Positions 43,198 to 52,106 are shown, numbered from the stretch's first letter. The stretch: 64,000 bases of DNA from Allosediminivita pacifica (GCF_003054175.1 NZ_QBKN01000019.1:37820-101819), one strand, 5' to 3'. The notes: a model not told the origin generated them from the letters alone. Made by a program: numbers and translations.

Positions 43198-44223
43198 ATG
43201 TCGGACGCAAGCAAGCCTGCGGGGTTCTATACACTCAAGACCCTCACGCCGGGCGCAGCCCAGCTTCACAAGCTTTCCGCACTGCTCACGCTCCTGCTTC
43301 TCGTGTTCGGCTTCGCGCTGGCGAGCCCCGCGTTCCTGTCGGTGAACAACACGCTGACGGTGCTGCTCCAGACCTCGGTGATCGGGCTGCTGGGGATCGG
43401 CATGACCATGGTCATCATCACCGGCGGCATCGACCTGTCGGTGGGTTCGGTCCTGGCCCTTTCGGGCGTCATCACCGGGATGAGCGTGAAGGTCGGACTG
43501 CCCGTGGTGCCCGCCATGACGCTCGGCGTGATCGCCGGCGGGCTTTGCGGGGCCTTCAACGGTTTCGTCATCACCCGGCTGCGCATCCCGCCCTTCGTGG
43601 CCACGCTCGGCATGATGCTGATCGCACGCGGCATCGCGCTGCAACTGACCGGTGCGGCGCCCATTTCGCAGCTCGGCGAGGCCTTCGGCGTCCTTGGCAA
43701 CGGTGCGCTCTTCCGCGTGGTCGAGATGCGCGAAAACGGCTTTCCACGCGTCGTCTTCCCCGGCATCCCCTACCCCGCCATCCTGCTGCTGATCGTGGCG
43801 ATCGGCGCGGCCTACCTGCTGCGCCGCCGCCAGATCGGCCGCCATATCTATGCCACCGGATCGAACGAGGAGGCCGCCCGCCTGTCGGGCGTGCGCGTCG
43901 ACAGCGCCAAGCTCTATGCCTACGTCATGTCTGGCGCGCTGGCGGGCCTTGCAGGCAACGTGCTGATGTCGCGCCTTGTCACAGCCCAGCCGAGCGAGGG
44001 CGTGATGTACGAACTCGACGCCATCGCGGCGGCCGTCATCGGCGGCGCTTCGCTCTCGGGCGGCGTGGGCGGCGTGTCGGGCACCATGATCGGCGCCTTC
44101 ATCATCGGCATCCTGCGGAACGGGCTCAACATGGCGGGCGTCTCCGCCTTCATCCAGCAGATCGTGATCGGCTTCGTCGTGATCGGCGCCGTCTGGATCG
44201 ACCAGATCCGCAACCGGCCCTGA
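43198..44223 (+). CDS. Sugar ABC permease, RbsC-like
   Basis: The 341-residue membrane protein has eight to ten hydrophobic segments and RbsC/FrcC family blocks. These are MTMVIITGGIDLSVGSVLALSG, IPPFVATLGMMLIARG, GRHIYATGSNEEAARLSGV and AAVIGGASLSGGVGGVSG. It is first in an operon whose order is permease, receptor, ATPase. A GGGGAGG ribosome site precedes the ATG. Context points to import of L-fucose or a related sugar. Confidence 0.92.
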   Translation: MSDASKPAGFYTLKTLTPGAAQLHKLSALLTLLLLVFGFALASPAFLSVNNTLTVLLQTSVIGLLGIGMTMVIITGGIDLSVGSVLALSGVITGMSVKVGLPVVPAMTLGVIAGGLCGAFNGFVITRLRIPPFVATLGMMLIARGIALQLTGAAPISQLGEAFGVLGNGALFRVVEMRENGFPRVVFPGIPYPAILLLIVAIGAAYLLRRRQIGRHIYATGSNEEAARLSGVRVDSAKLYAYVMSGALAGLAGNVLMSRLVTAQPSEGVMYELDAIAAAVIGGASLSGGVGGVSGTMIGAFIIGILRNGLNMAGVSAFIQQIVIGFVVIGAVWIDQIRNRP

Positions 44224-44264
44224 AGCCGGACGGGTACGACATCTCAACAGTGGAGGAGGAAGAG

Positions 44265-45203
44265 ATGAAATTCGTGAAACTAGGGCTGCTGACTTCGGCA
44301 ATGGCGCTTGCGGCGGGGACCGTCAGTGCGGGAGAGATCGCCGTCATCGTCAAGACGACCAGCTCGAATTTCTGGCAGAACGTGAACAAGGGCGCGTCCG
44401 CGGCCATCGAGGGCCAGTCCGAGCACACCATGAGCTTTGACGGACCGGCGACCGAAAGCGCGATTTCCGACCAGGTGAACCTTGTCGAGAACGCCATAAA
44501 CCGTGGTGTGTCGGGCATCGTGCTCGCCCCGTCCGACCCCGAGGCGCTCGCCCCCGCGGTCAAGCGCGCCTACGAATCCGGGATCCCGGTTGTCATCATC
44601 GACAGCGCGCTTGGCGAAAGTGCCGAGGGCACCTACCAGGCATTCCTTTCGACGGACAACTGCGCCGCCGGCGAACAGGTCGCCCAGCGCATGATCGAAG
44701 AGGCCGGGACCGAGGGCAAGGTCGCCATCATGTCCTACGTCGCGGGCGTGGGTTCCGAGATCGGCCGCGTGGGCTGCTTCACCGATTACGTCGAGGCCAA
44801 CTCGAACCTCGAGATTGTAGGCCCCTATTACTCGCAGTCGCAGATGGCCAACGCGCTCAACCAGACCACCGACGTTCTCTCCGCCAACCCCGAGCTTGTC
44901 GGCATCTTTGGCGCCAACGAACCCACTGCCGTCGGCATGGGCCGCGCGCTGGTGCAGTCGGGCAAGGCCGGCCAGCTGGTCGCGCTCGGCTTCGACGGCA
45001 ACGCCGACCTGCAGGAATTCGTGCGCGACGGCGTGCTCGAGGCCATCGCCGTGCAGGGCTCCTTCGCCATGGGCGAGATGGGCGTGAACACGGTGATCGA
45101 CCTGCTCGAGGGAGAGAGCGTGGACGACTTCATCAACACCGGCGTGGTGATGGTCGACGATGGCAACATCGACTCCGACAAGGCGCAGAACGTCCTCTAC
45201 TGA
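44265..45203 (+). CDS. Sugar ABC substrate-binding protein, RbsB-like
   Basis: The 312-residue protein has a signal peptide (cleavage about residue 22, VSAGE) and a type 1 binding fold. Landmarks are VIVKTTSSNFWQNVNKGASAA, GIVLAPSDPEALAPAVKRAYESGIPVVIIDS, STDNCAAGEQVAQRMIEEAG and ALGFDGNADLQEFVRDGVLEAIAVQ. GGAGGAAGAG precedes the ATG. It is the periplasmic receptor of the fucose-type importer, and a GC-rich hairpin follows it. Confidence 0.92.
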   Translation: MKFVKLGLLTSAMALAAGTVSAGEIAVIVKTTSSNFWQNVNKGASAAIEGQSEHTMSFDGPATESAISDQVNLVENAINRGVSGIVLAPSDPEALAPAVKRAYESGIPVVIIDSALGESAEGTYQAFLSTDNCAAGEQVAQRMIEEAGTEGKVAIMSYVAGVGSEIGRVGCFTDYVEANSNLEIVGPYYSQSQMANALNQTTDVLSANPELVGIFGANEPTAVGMGRALVQSGKAGQLVALGFDGNADLQEFVRDGVLEAIAVQGSFAMGEMGVNTVIDLLEGESVDDFINTGVVMVDDGNIDSDKAQNVLY

Positions 45204-45210
45204 TCCGAAC

Positions 45211-45235
45211 CCGGGGGCGGGCTGCCCGCCCCCGG
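45211..45235 (+). terminator. Intercistronic hairpin after the RbsB-like gene
   Basis: CCGGGGGCGGG and CCCGCCCCCGG form a perfect 11-bp stem with a 3-nt loop, 7 nt after the stop. There is no T run, so stabilisation of the receptor mRNA is more likely than termination. Confidence 0.55.
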
Positions 45236-45267
45236 ACCACCCAGCCGCCGCAGGGAAAGGCCCCGAC

Positions 45268-46044
45268 ATGACCGAACATCCCCTGGTCGAGATGATCGAC
45301 ATCGAAAAGCACTTCGGGGGCGTCCGCGCCGTCGAGCATGTCTCGCTCGACCTCTGGCCCGGCGAAGTGGTGGGCGTGCTCGGCCATAACGGCGCGGGCA
45401 AGTCCTGCCTCATGCGCATCCTCTCGGGCGCCATGATCCCCAACGGGGGCGAAATCCGCGTCGGCGGCCAGCCCGTGCAGTTCACCGAACCCAACGACGC
45501 CCGCGCCGTGGGGATCGAGACGATCTACCAGACGCTGGCGCTCGCCGATCACCTCGACGCGCCCAAGAACCTGTTCCTGGGCCGCGAGCTGAAGACCCGC
45601 TTCGGCAACCTCGACGACGCGCGGATGCTCGAGGAAGCGCGCGAGGTGCTGGCCCGGCTGAACCCGAATTTCAAGAACCTGCGCGATCCGGTCTCGAGCC
45701 TGTCCGGCGGCCAGCGGCAGGTCATCGCCATCGCCCGTGCGATCTACTTCGACACCAAGATCCTCATCATGGACGAACCGACGGCGGCGCTCGGCCCCTC
45801 GGAGACCGCGATGGTCGCAGACCTGATCCGGCAACTGCGCGCCGAGGGGATCGGCATCTTCCTTGTCAGCCACGACATGCATGACGTCTTCGACCTCTGC
45901 GATCGCGTGGTGGTGATGAACAAGGGCCGCATCGTCGGCGCGCACGCCATCGAGGAAGTGAGCAAGGACGACGTCCTGAGCCTGATCGTGAAGGGCGAGC
46001 TGCCCGCCGACTGGTCCGCCCGTAACCTGGAGGCGGCGCAATGA
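45268..46044 (+). CDS. Sugar ABC ATPase with a single NBD (FrcA-like)
   Basis: The 258-residue ATPase has Walker [10 protein letters not shown], the [24 protein letters not shown] segment, signature LSGGQRQVIAIARAI, Walker [12 protein letters not shown] and switch His in LVSHDMHDV. It is closely similar to the single-domain ATPase at 33439-34206. The Walker A ends Lys-Ser-Cys instead of the more usual Lys-Ser-Thr; the catalytic Lys and Ser are present. It overlaps the zinc dehydrogenase gene by 4 nt, linking import and catabolism. Confidence 0.91.
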   Translation: MTEHPLVEMIDIEKHFGGVRAVEHVSLDLWPGEVVGVLGHNGAGKSCLMRILSGAMIPNGGEIRVGGQPVQFTEPNDARAVGIETIYQTLALADHLDAPKNLFLGRELKTRFGNLDDARMLEEAREVLARLNPNFKNLRDPVSSLSGGQRQVIAIARAIYFDTKILIMDEPTAALGPSETAMVADLIRQLRAEGIGIFLVSHDMHDVFDLCDRVVVMNKGRIVGAHAIEEVSKDDVLSLIVKGELPADWSARNLEAAQ

Positions 46045-47051
46045 AGGACCTCGCCTCCGGCACCATGACCTGCGGCGTCTGCGCCGAACCGGGCACATTC
46101 CGGACCGAAGAACGCCCCCTGCCCGACGACCCGCCCGCGGGCCATGTCCTTGTCGACATCGCCGCCATCGGCATCTGCGGCACGGACTACCACATCTTCG
46201 AGGGCAAGCACCCCTACCTCGACTATCCCCGCGTGATCGGGCACGAGCTTTCGGGCACCATCGCCTCGGGGCCGGACGCGGGGCAACTGGTGGTCGTCAA
46301 CCCCTATATCTCCTGTGGGACCTGCCGCGCCTGCCGGCGTGGCAAGCCCAACTGCTGCAAGGCGATCTCGGTCCTGGGCGTTCACCGCGATGGCGGGATG
46401 TGCGCGCAGCTTTCGGTGCCGCGCGGCAACCTCTACCCCGCCCAGGGGCTGACGCCCCAGCAGGCCGCCATGGTCGAATTCCTAGCCATCGGCGCCCACG
46501 CGGTCGCGCGGTCGGGTATCGGCGAAGGCGACATCGTGCTTGTCACTGGCGCGGGCCCCATCGGGCTTGGCACCGCGCTCTTTGCGAGGCTCGCCGGGGC
46601 CAAGGTGCACCTGATGGATCTGAGCCCCGAACGGCTGGAGACGGCGCAGCGCCTCTTCGGCTTCGACCAGTTGCACCGGCCCGGCGACACGATCTTGCAA
46701 GGCGAGCTTGCCGAAGGCTTCGACGCGGTCTTCGACGCCACCGGCAACGCCAAGGCGATCGAAGCGGGCTTTCCGCTGGTGGCCCATGGTGGCAGCACTG
46801 TGCTGGTCAGCGTGGTCAAGGACGACCTGCGCTTTTCTGACCCCGAGTTCCACAAGCGCGAGGCCCGCATCATCGGCAGCCGCAACGCGCTCAAGTCCGA
46901 CTTCGATCGCGTGATGCAGGCGATCCGCGACGGGCATATTCCCACCGACGCAATCGCGTCGGAGGTTGTCCCGCTCGCAGACCTGCCCCACCGTTTCCCC
47001 AGCCTCGCCGCCAGCCGCGAGGACATCGTCAAGATCATCGTCACACCGTGA
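46041..47051 (+). CDS. Zinc-dependent alcohol dehydrogenase family protein
   Basis: The 336-residue medium-chain dehydrogenase has the catalytic zinc site (GICGTDYHIFEGKHPYLDYPRVIGHELSG) and the structural zinc lobe CGTCRACRRGKPNC. Its cofactor-binding VTGAGPIGLGTALFARLAGAKVHLMD is also clear. It oxidises or reduces a sugar or sugar acid with NAD(P). Within the locus it could be a second L-fucose or L-galactonate-type dehydrogenase, or act on another sugar brought in by the same importer; sequence does not decide. It is translationally coupled to the ATPase gene. Confidence 0.88.
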   Translation: MKDLASGTMTCGVCAEPGTFRTEERPLPDDPPAGHVLVDIAAIGICGTDYHIFEGKHPYLDYPRVIGHELSGTIASGPDAGQLVVVNPYISCGTCRACRRGKPNCCKAISVLGVHRDGGMCAQLSVPRGNLYPAQGLTPQQAAMVEFLAIGAHAVARSGIGEGDIVLVTGAGPIGLGTALFARLAGAKVHLMDLSPERLETAQRLFGFDQLHRPGDTILQGELAEGFDAVFDATGNAKAIEAGFPLVAHGGSTVLVSVVKDDLRFSDPEFHKREARIIGSRNALKSDFDRVMQAIRDGHIPTDAIASEVVPLADLPHRFPSLAASREDIVKIIVTP

Positions 47052-47068
47052 CAAAGCCGAAGGCCCAT

Positions 47069-48583
47069 ATGACCAGTCCCATCGCCCTGCGCCTGCACGA
47101 GGCGGACAACATCATGGTGGCGCTCACCGCCATCACCCCCGGCACCGAAATTGCCCCTGGCGTCGCCACGGCCGAGCCCATCCCGGCCGGCCACAAGGTC
47201 GCCCTGCGGCCCGTCGCGGCGGGTGAGAACGTCGTGAAATACGGCCAGATCATCGGCACCGCCACGGCGCCAATCGCCGCCGGCGCGCATGTCCACGTAC
47301 AGAACCTCGGCATGGGACAGCACCGGCAGGGCTACGGCTTCGGCGAGGCGGCACAGGTCCTGCCGCCGGTCGAGGCGCCCGCCACTTTCCGCGGCTTCCA
47401 CCGCCCCTCGGGGCGCGTGGGCACCCGCAACTACCTCGGCATCCTGACCTCGGTGAACTGCGCGGGGTCCGTCGCGCGCTTCATCGCCGAGCAAGCCAAC
47501 CGGCAGGACCTGCTGGCCCAGTTTCCCAACGTCGACGGCATCGTCCCCATCGTGCACGGCACCGGCTGCGGCATGTCCGGCAAGGGCGAGGGCTACGAGA
47601 CGCTGTTCCGCACGCTTGCGGGCTACGGGCACAATCCCAACTTCGGCGCGATCCTCATGGTGGGGCTGGGCTGCGAGGTCATGCAGATCCCCGACCTCAT
47701 CGACCGCAAGGCGCTCAAGGACGACGCGCGCTTCCGCTACATGACGATCCAGCAGACCGGCGGCACCCGCGCCACGGTGGATCGCGGCGTGGCCATCCTG
47801 CGCGAGCTTGCCGCCGAGGCGAACAAGGCCACGCGCGAGGAAGCCTCGGTCGCGCATCTCACGCTCGGGATGCAGTGCGGCGGCTCGGACGGCTACTCGG
47901 GTATCACCGCCAACCCGGCGCTCGGCATGGCCTCGGACCTGCTGGTGCGCCACGGCGGCATCTCGATACTGTCGGAGACGTCGGAGATCTATGGCGCGGA
48001 ACACCTGCTGACCCGCCGCGCCGTGGACGAACCCACGGGCCGCAAGCTCATTGACCTGATCGAGTGGTGGGAGGACTACACCGCCCGCAACTTCGGCGAG
48101 ATGGACAACAACCCCTCGCCCGGCAACAAGCGCGGCGGCCTGACCACGATCCTGGAAAAGAGCCTCGGCGCCGTGGCCAAGGGCGGCGCGGCGCCGCTTG
48201 CGGGCGTCTACAAGTACGGTGAACCCATCGACCGGCCCGGCTTCGTCTTCATGGACAGCCCCGGCTACGATCCCTGTTCCGTCACCGGACAGACCGCATC
48301 CGGTGCGAACCTCATCGCCTTCACCACGGGGCGCGGCAGCGTTTCGGGCTACCAGCCCGTGCCCTGCATCAAGATCGCCTCCAACCCCGACCTCTGGAAG
48401 CGGATGGAGCCGGACATGGACGTGAATTGCGGCGACATCCTCTCGGGCGTGACGCTCGAGGAGAAGGGTCGCGAGATCTTCGATCTGATGCTGCGCGTCG
48501 CCTCGGGCGAGGAAACCAAGAGCGAGGCGCAGGGCTTCGGCGCGGTGGAATTCGTGCCCTGGCAGATCGGCGCGGTGATGTGA
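47069..48583 (+). CDS. UxaA/altronate dehydratase family enzyme, probable L-fuconate dehydratase
   Basis: The 504-residue protein has an N-terminal SAF domain (about residues 5-85, from DNIMVALTAITPGTEI to AGAHVHVQNLG) and the large UxaA dehydratase domain with GRVGTRNYLGILTSVNCAGS, GTGCGMSGKGEGYETLFRTLAGYG and LGMQCGGSDGYSGITANPALG. Altronate dehydratase makes KDG from altronate. In the Campylobacter jejuni fucose locus a split UxaA pair is used for fuconate instead. Here it is one full-length protein between sugar dehydrogenases and the diketo-acid steps. An ATG at 47069 with GAAGG upstream is preferred over a GTG at 47048 that overlaps the previous gene. Confidence 0.87.
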   Translation: MTSPIALRLHEADNIMVALTAITPGTEIAPGVATAEPIPAGHKVALRPVAAGENVVKYGQIIGTATAPIAAGAHVHVQNLGMGQHRQGYGFGEAAQVLPPVEAPATFRGFHRPSGRVGTRNYLGILTSVNCAGSVARFIAEQANRQDLLAQFPNVDGIVPIVHGTGCGMSGKGEGYETLFRTLAGYGHNPNFGAILMVGLGCEVMQIPDLIDRKALKDDARFRYMTIQQTGGTRATVDRGVAILRELAAEANKATREEASVAHLTLGMQCGGSDGYSGITANPALGMASDLLVRHGGISILSETSEIYGAEHLLTRRAVDEPTGRKLIDLIEWWEDYTARNFGEMDNNPSPGNKRGGLTTILEKSLGAVAKGGAAPLAGVYKYGEPIDRPGFVFMDSPGYDPCSVTGQTASGANLIAFTTGRGSVSGYQPVPCIKIASNPDLWKRMEPDMDVNCGDILSGVTLEEKGREIFDLMLRVASGEETKSEAQGFGAVEFVPWQIGAVM

Positions 48584-48611
48584 GCGTCCAAGAGCAATAC
48601 AAGGAAAGACC

Positions 48612-49334
48612 ATGACCGACCTCACCGGACAGAAGGTCCTGATCACCGCCGCTGCGCAGGGCATCGGCCGCGCCACGACCGAGGCCTTTTTGCGGGCGGG
48701 CGCCGACGTGATCGCCACCGACATAAACGAAGAGGCGCTTGCCACGCTGACGGGTTGCACGGCGGCCCGGCTCGACGTGCGCGACCCTTCCGCCATCGCC
48801 GACCTGATGGCCGCGACAGGCCCTGTCGACGTTCTGTTCAACTGCGCGGGCTTCGTGCACGCGGGCTCGGTGCTCGAGGCCAGCGACGAGGACCTCGCCT
48901 TCGCCTGGGATCTCAACGTCATGTCGATGATCCGCATGATCCGCGCCGTTCTGCCGGGCATGCTCGAACGCGGCGGCGGCTGCATCCTGAACATGTCGTC
49001 GGTGGCCTCCGCGATCAAAGGCGTGCCCAACCGCTTTGCCTATTCCACCACCAAGGCCGCCGTGCTCGGCATGACCAAGTCGGTCTCGGCCGATTACGTG
49101 GGTCAAGGCATCCGCTGCAACGCCATCTGCCCCGGCACTGTGCAATCCCCCTCGCTCGATCAGCGGCTTGCCGCAACGGGCGACTACGACAAGGCGCGGG
49201 CCGAGTTCATCGCCCGCCAGCCCATGGGCCGCATCGCCGAGGCCGAGGAGATCGCGGATCTCGCCGTCTACCTCGCCGGGGCCACCTACACGACCGGCCA
49301 GGCCCTCTGCATCGACGGCGGCTGGACGATCTGA
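48612..49334 (+). CDS. SDR oxidoreductase, probable 2-keto-3-deoxy-L-fuconate dehydrogenase
   Basis: The 240-residue short-chain dehydrogenase has an AAQGIGRATTEAFLRAGADVIATD cofactor segment, VDVLFNCAGFVHAGSVLE, catalytic YSTTKAAVLGMTKSV and the C-terminal TGQALCIDGGWTI. This pattern matches dehydrogenases oxidising 2-keto-3-deoxy-L-fuconate to the 2,4-diketo acid, as in Xanthomonas and Burkholderia. Neighbours on either side (dehydratase and FAH hydrolase) are the enzymes before and after that step. Confidence 0.9.
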   Translation: MTDLTGQKVLITAAAQGIGRATTEAFLRAGADVIATDINEEALATLTGCTAARLDVRDPSAIADLMAATGPVDVLFNCAGFVHAGSVLEASDEDLAFAWDLNVMSMIRMIRAVLPGMLERGGGCILNMSSVASAIKGVPNRFAYSTTKAAVLGMTKSVSADYVGQGIRCNAICPGTVQSPSLDQRLAATGDYDKARAEFIARQPMGRIAEAEEIADLAVYLAGATYTTGQALCIDGGWTI

Positions 49335-49356
49335 ACGCAAGAAAGAAGGACAGGAC

Positions 49357-50202
49357 ATGAAGCTTCTGCGCTTTGGCGCCAAGGGCGCCGAGAAACCCGG
49401 CCTGATGCACGAGGACGGCACCATCCGTGACCTCTCGGGCGTGATCGACGACCTCGCCGGGGACACGCTCTACCCCGAGGCGCTGGCGAAGATCGCCGCC
49501 ACCGATGCCAGTTCGCTGCCGGTGGTCGAGGGCGACCCGCGCCTCGGCCCGCCGATCGCAGGGACCGGCAAGTTCATCTGCATCGGCCTCAACTACTCGG
49601 ACCACGCCGCCGAAACCGGCGCCACCGTGCCGCCCGAGCCGATCATCTTCATGAAGGCCACCAGCGCCATCTGCGGCCCGAACGACCCCATCGTGATCCC
49701 GCGCGGGTCGGAAAAAACCGACTGGGAGGTCGAGCTGGCCGTGGTCATGGGCAAGCCCGCCAAGTACGTCTCCGAGGACGAGGCCATGGACCACGTGGCT
49801 GGCTTCGCGATCACCAACGACGTCTCCGAGCGCGCCTTCCAGGCGGAACGGCAGGGCCAGTGGACGAAGGGCAAGAGCTGCGACAACTTCGGCCAGATCG
49901 GCCCGTGGCTGGTCACGCCCGACGAGGTTCCCGATCCGCAGGACCTGCCCATGTGGCTGACCGTCAACGGCGAGACCATGCAGGACGGCACCAGCGCCAC
50001 CATGGTCTACGGCGTGCGCTTCCTCGTCTCCTACCTCAGCCAGTTCATGACGCTGCACCCCGGCGACGTCATCTCGACCGGGACGCCCCCGGGCGTGGGC
50101 CTCGGCATGTCGCCGCAACGCTTCCTCAAGCCGGGCGACGTGGTGGAGCTTGGCATCAAGGGGCTTGGCCAGCAGCGCCAGGACGTGGTCGCCGACAGCT
50201 GA
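49357..50202 (+). CDS. Fumarylacetoacetate hydrolase family protein, probable 2,4-diketo-3-deoxy-L-fuconate hydrolase
   Basis: The 281-residue protein has the FAH fold metal ligands in TDWEVELAVVMGK and AGFAITNDVSER, plus KFICIGLNYSDHAAE and VISTGTPPGVGLGM. FAH-family enzymes cleave C-C bonds of beta-diketo acids. In the hydrolytic L-fucose route one splits 2,4-diketo-3-deoxy-L-fuconate to pyruvate and L-lactate. It lies 23 nt after the SDR gene with a good GAAAGAAGGA ribosome site. Confidence 0.9.
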   Translation: MKLLRFGAKGAEKPGLMHEDGTIRDLSGVIDDLAGDTLYPEALAKIAATDASSLPVVEGDPRLGPPIAGTGKFICIGLNYSDHAAETGATVPPEPIIFMKATSAICGPNDPIVIPRGSEKTDWEVELAVVMGKPAKYVSEDEAMDHVAGFAITNDVSERAFQAERQGQWTKGKSCDNFGQIGPWLVTPDEVPDPQDLPMWLTVNGETMQDGTSATMVYGVRFLVSYLSQFMTLHPGDVISTGTPPGVGLGMSPQRFLKPGDVVELGIKGLGQQRQDVVADS

Positions 50203-50282
50203 CGCAAAGCGCGGAGGGCCCGATTGCGGGGCCCCCGGCCAGCGGCTACCCTTCGCGCGCAACGGCGCGAAGGACGACCACT

Positions 50283-51386
50283 GTGACACCCCGCCCCCCC
50301 GCACAGCCCGGCGATCCCCTCGCCGGGATCGAGACCCCGGCCCTCGTGCTCGATCTGGATCTGTTCGAGCGCAACCTAGCGCGCATGGCCGAGGATGCCG
50401 CGCGGCTCGGTGTCCGTCTGCGACCCCATGGCAAAGGCCATAAATGCCCCGAGATCGCGCGCCGCCAGGTGGCGCAGGGCGCGGTCGGCATCTGCTGCCA
50501 GAAGGTGGACGAGGCCGAGGTCTTTGTCCGCGAAGGCATTTCCGACGTGCTACTGACCAACCAGGTCGTGCACCCGGCCAAGCTGTCCCGCCTCGCCGCC
50601 CTCGCCCGCGACGCGCGCATCGGCCTTTGCGTGGACGACGCGCTGCACGTCACACGCGCGGGCGAAGCCGCCGAAGCGCAGGAGGTAGACCTCAACATCT
50701 ACATCGAGATCGAGGTGGGCCAGCGCCGTTGCGGCCTGCCCGTGGGTCCGGGGCTCGTACCCTTGGCCCAAAGGATTGCGGAAACCCCGCACCTGCGCTT
50801 CGCCGGCCTGCACGCCTACCACGGCAGCGCCCAGCACCTGCGCACCGCTGCTGAGCGCACCGCAGCCATCGGTGCCGCAGCGGATCTTGTCCGAGAGGCC
50901 ATCACCCTGCTGAAAGAAGCCGGTATCGACGTGCCGCTCGTCACCGGCGCGGGCACTGGCACCTATGAACTCGAAGCGTCCAGCGGGCTCTGGGGCGAGA
51001 TCCAGCCAGGGTCCTACGCGTTCATGGATGCGGACTATGCCCGCAACGAGGCCGAAAGCCTTTTCGACAACGCGCTGACCCTGCGCGCAACCGTCCTCAG
51101 TACCTCCGTTCCCGGGCAGGCCGTGCTGGACTTCGGGCTGAAGGCGGTGGCCGTGGATTCCGGGCCGCCGCTGCCGCTGTCGGTCGTGGCCGAGGTCCTC
51201 GGCGTCTCGGACGAACACACGATCCTTGCGCAGCCCGAGGGCGCAGCACTTTCGGTCGGGGATCGAGTTACCCTCCAGCCCGGCCACGTCGATCCGACCT
51301 GCAACCTGCACGACTGGATCGTCGCCACACGGGCGGATCGGGTCGAGGCGCTCTGGCCCATCAGCGCCCGCGGCGCGGGCCTTTGA
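50283..51386 (+). CDS. Alanine racemase-fold PLP enzyme, D-threonine aldolase/DSD1 family
   Basis: The 367-residue protein belongs to the fold type III PLP enzymes acting on D-hydroxy amino acids. The PLP lysine lies in RLRPHGKGHKCPEIAR. A metal-binding segment PGHVDPTCNLHDW occurs near the C-terminus, and AGTGTYELEASSGLWGEIQPGSY is typical of the family. Substrates in the family include D-threonine, D-serine and D-3-hydroxyaspartate. A GTG start at 50283 with AAGGA 8 nt upstream is chosen. It is the last gene of the fucose-type run, and no link to L-fucose is obvious. It may belong with the LysE exporter downstream, which transports amino acids. Confidence 0.87.
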   Translation: MTPRPPAQPGDPLAGIETPALVLDLDLFERNLARMAEDAARLGVRLRPHGKGHKCPEIARRQVAQGAVGICCQKVDEAEVFVREGISDVLLTNQVVHPAKLSRLAALARDARIGLCVDDALHVTRAGEAAEAQEVDLNIYIEIEVGQRRCGLPVGPGLVPLAQRIAETPHLRFAGLHAYHGSAQHLRTAAERTAAIGAAADLVREAITLLKEAGIDVPLVTGAGTGTYELEASSGLWGEIQPGSYAFMDADYARNEAESLFDNALTLRATVLSTSVPGQAVLDFGLKAVAVDSGPPLPLSVVAEVLGVSDEHTILAQPEGAALSVGDRVTLQPGHVDPTCNLHDWIVATRADRVEALWPISARGAGL

Positions 51387-51447
51387 GGCGCCGGCGCGCA
51401 CAGGCGCACACAGAGGCGAAAGGCCGAGGCCCGTTCGCGAGAGAAAC

Positions 51448-52071
51448 TCAGATACCGGAACGCGCAGGCTGGCGGCTGAAGAACAGCAGGACACCGAACA
51501 GGACCATGCCGCCACCGGACACCCGCTGGAACCAGTGCAGGCGCGACGCCAGGAAGACCGCCGCAAAGCGGCCCGCGGTCGCATAGAAGAGGATGGCGCA
51601 GGCCTCGAGCGCGATGAAGAGCCCACCGACGATGGCATAGCTCTGCCAGTATTCAGATGTGTCGACGAACTGCGGGAAGAACGCCGCGAAGATCAGGATC
51701 GCCTTGGGATTACTGACGGCAATCAGCCCCTCGCGCCGGAACGCCCCGCCCAGCGTGGGGACTTGGCGCCGCGCCTCTTCCGCGTCACGCGGCGGCGGGG
51801 TGCGCAGCAATCTGATGCCCATCCAGATCAGGTAGAGTGCGCCGATTGTCTTGATCACGCCGAAGAGCACCGCCGAGGCGGACAGCAGCATCCCGAGACC
51901 GAGCGCGCTGGCCGCGATCATCGGCACGAAGACCGCCAGACGGGCGCTCGCGGCAGCCAGCGAAAAGCCCACGCCCTTCTGCGCCCCATGTGTCAGCGCC
52001 ATCAGGTTGTTCGGCCCGAAGGCGAGGTTCAGCGCGAAACAGGCGGGCAGGAACACGAGGAGGTCGGGCAT
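51448..52071 (-). CDS. LysE/RhtB family exporter
   Basis: The 207-residue membrane protein has about six hydrophobic segments and RhtB-family landmarks: LLVFLPACFALNLAFGPNN, GALYLIWMGIRLLR, and AVSNPKAILIFAAFFPQFVD. Such proteins export amino acids such as homoserine, threonine or lysine across the inner membrane. It is convergent with the DSD1-family gene. The ATG at 52071 fits the family start (MPDLLVFLPA). Confidence 0.9.
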   Translation of the reverse strand: MPDLLVFLPACFALNLAFGPNNLMALTHGAQKGVGFSLAAASARLAVFVPMIAASALGLGMLLSASAVLFGVIKTIGALYLIWMGIRLLRTPPPRDAEEARRQVPTLGGAFRREGLIAVSNPKAILIFAAFFPQFVDTSEYWQSYAIVGGLFIALEACAILFYATAGRFAAVFLASRLHWFQRVSGGGMVLFGVLLFFSRQPARSGI

Positions 52072-52106
52072 ATGGCAGGTCTTTCGCACTGTACAGCGTC
52101 GGCGGA

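Noticed and set aside
38881..50202. L-rhamnose as the main substrate of the pathway
   Set aside because: No rhamnose-specific dehydratase or isomerase was seen and the aldo-keto reductase type favours L-fucose, though the mutarotase family does not exclude rhamnose.
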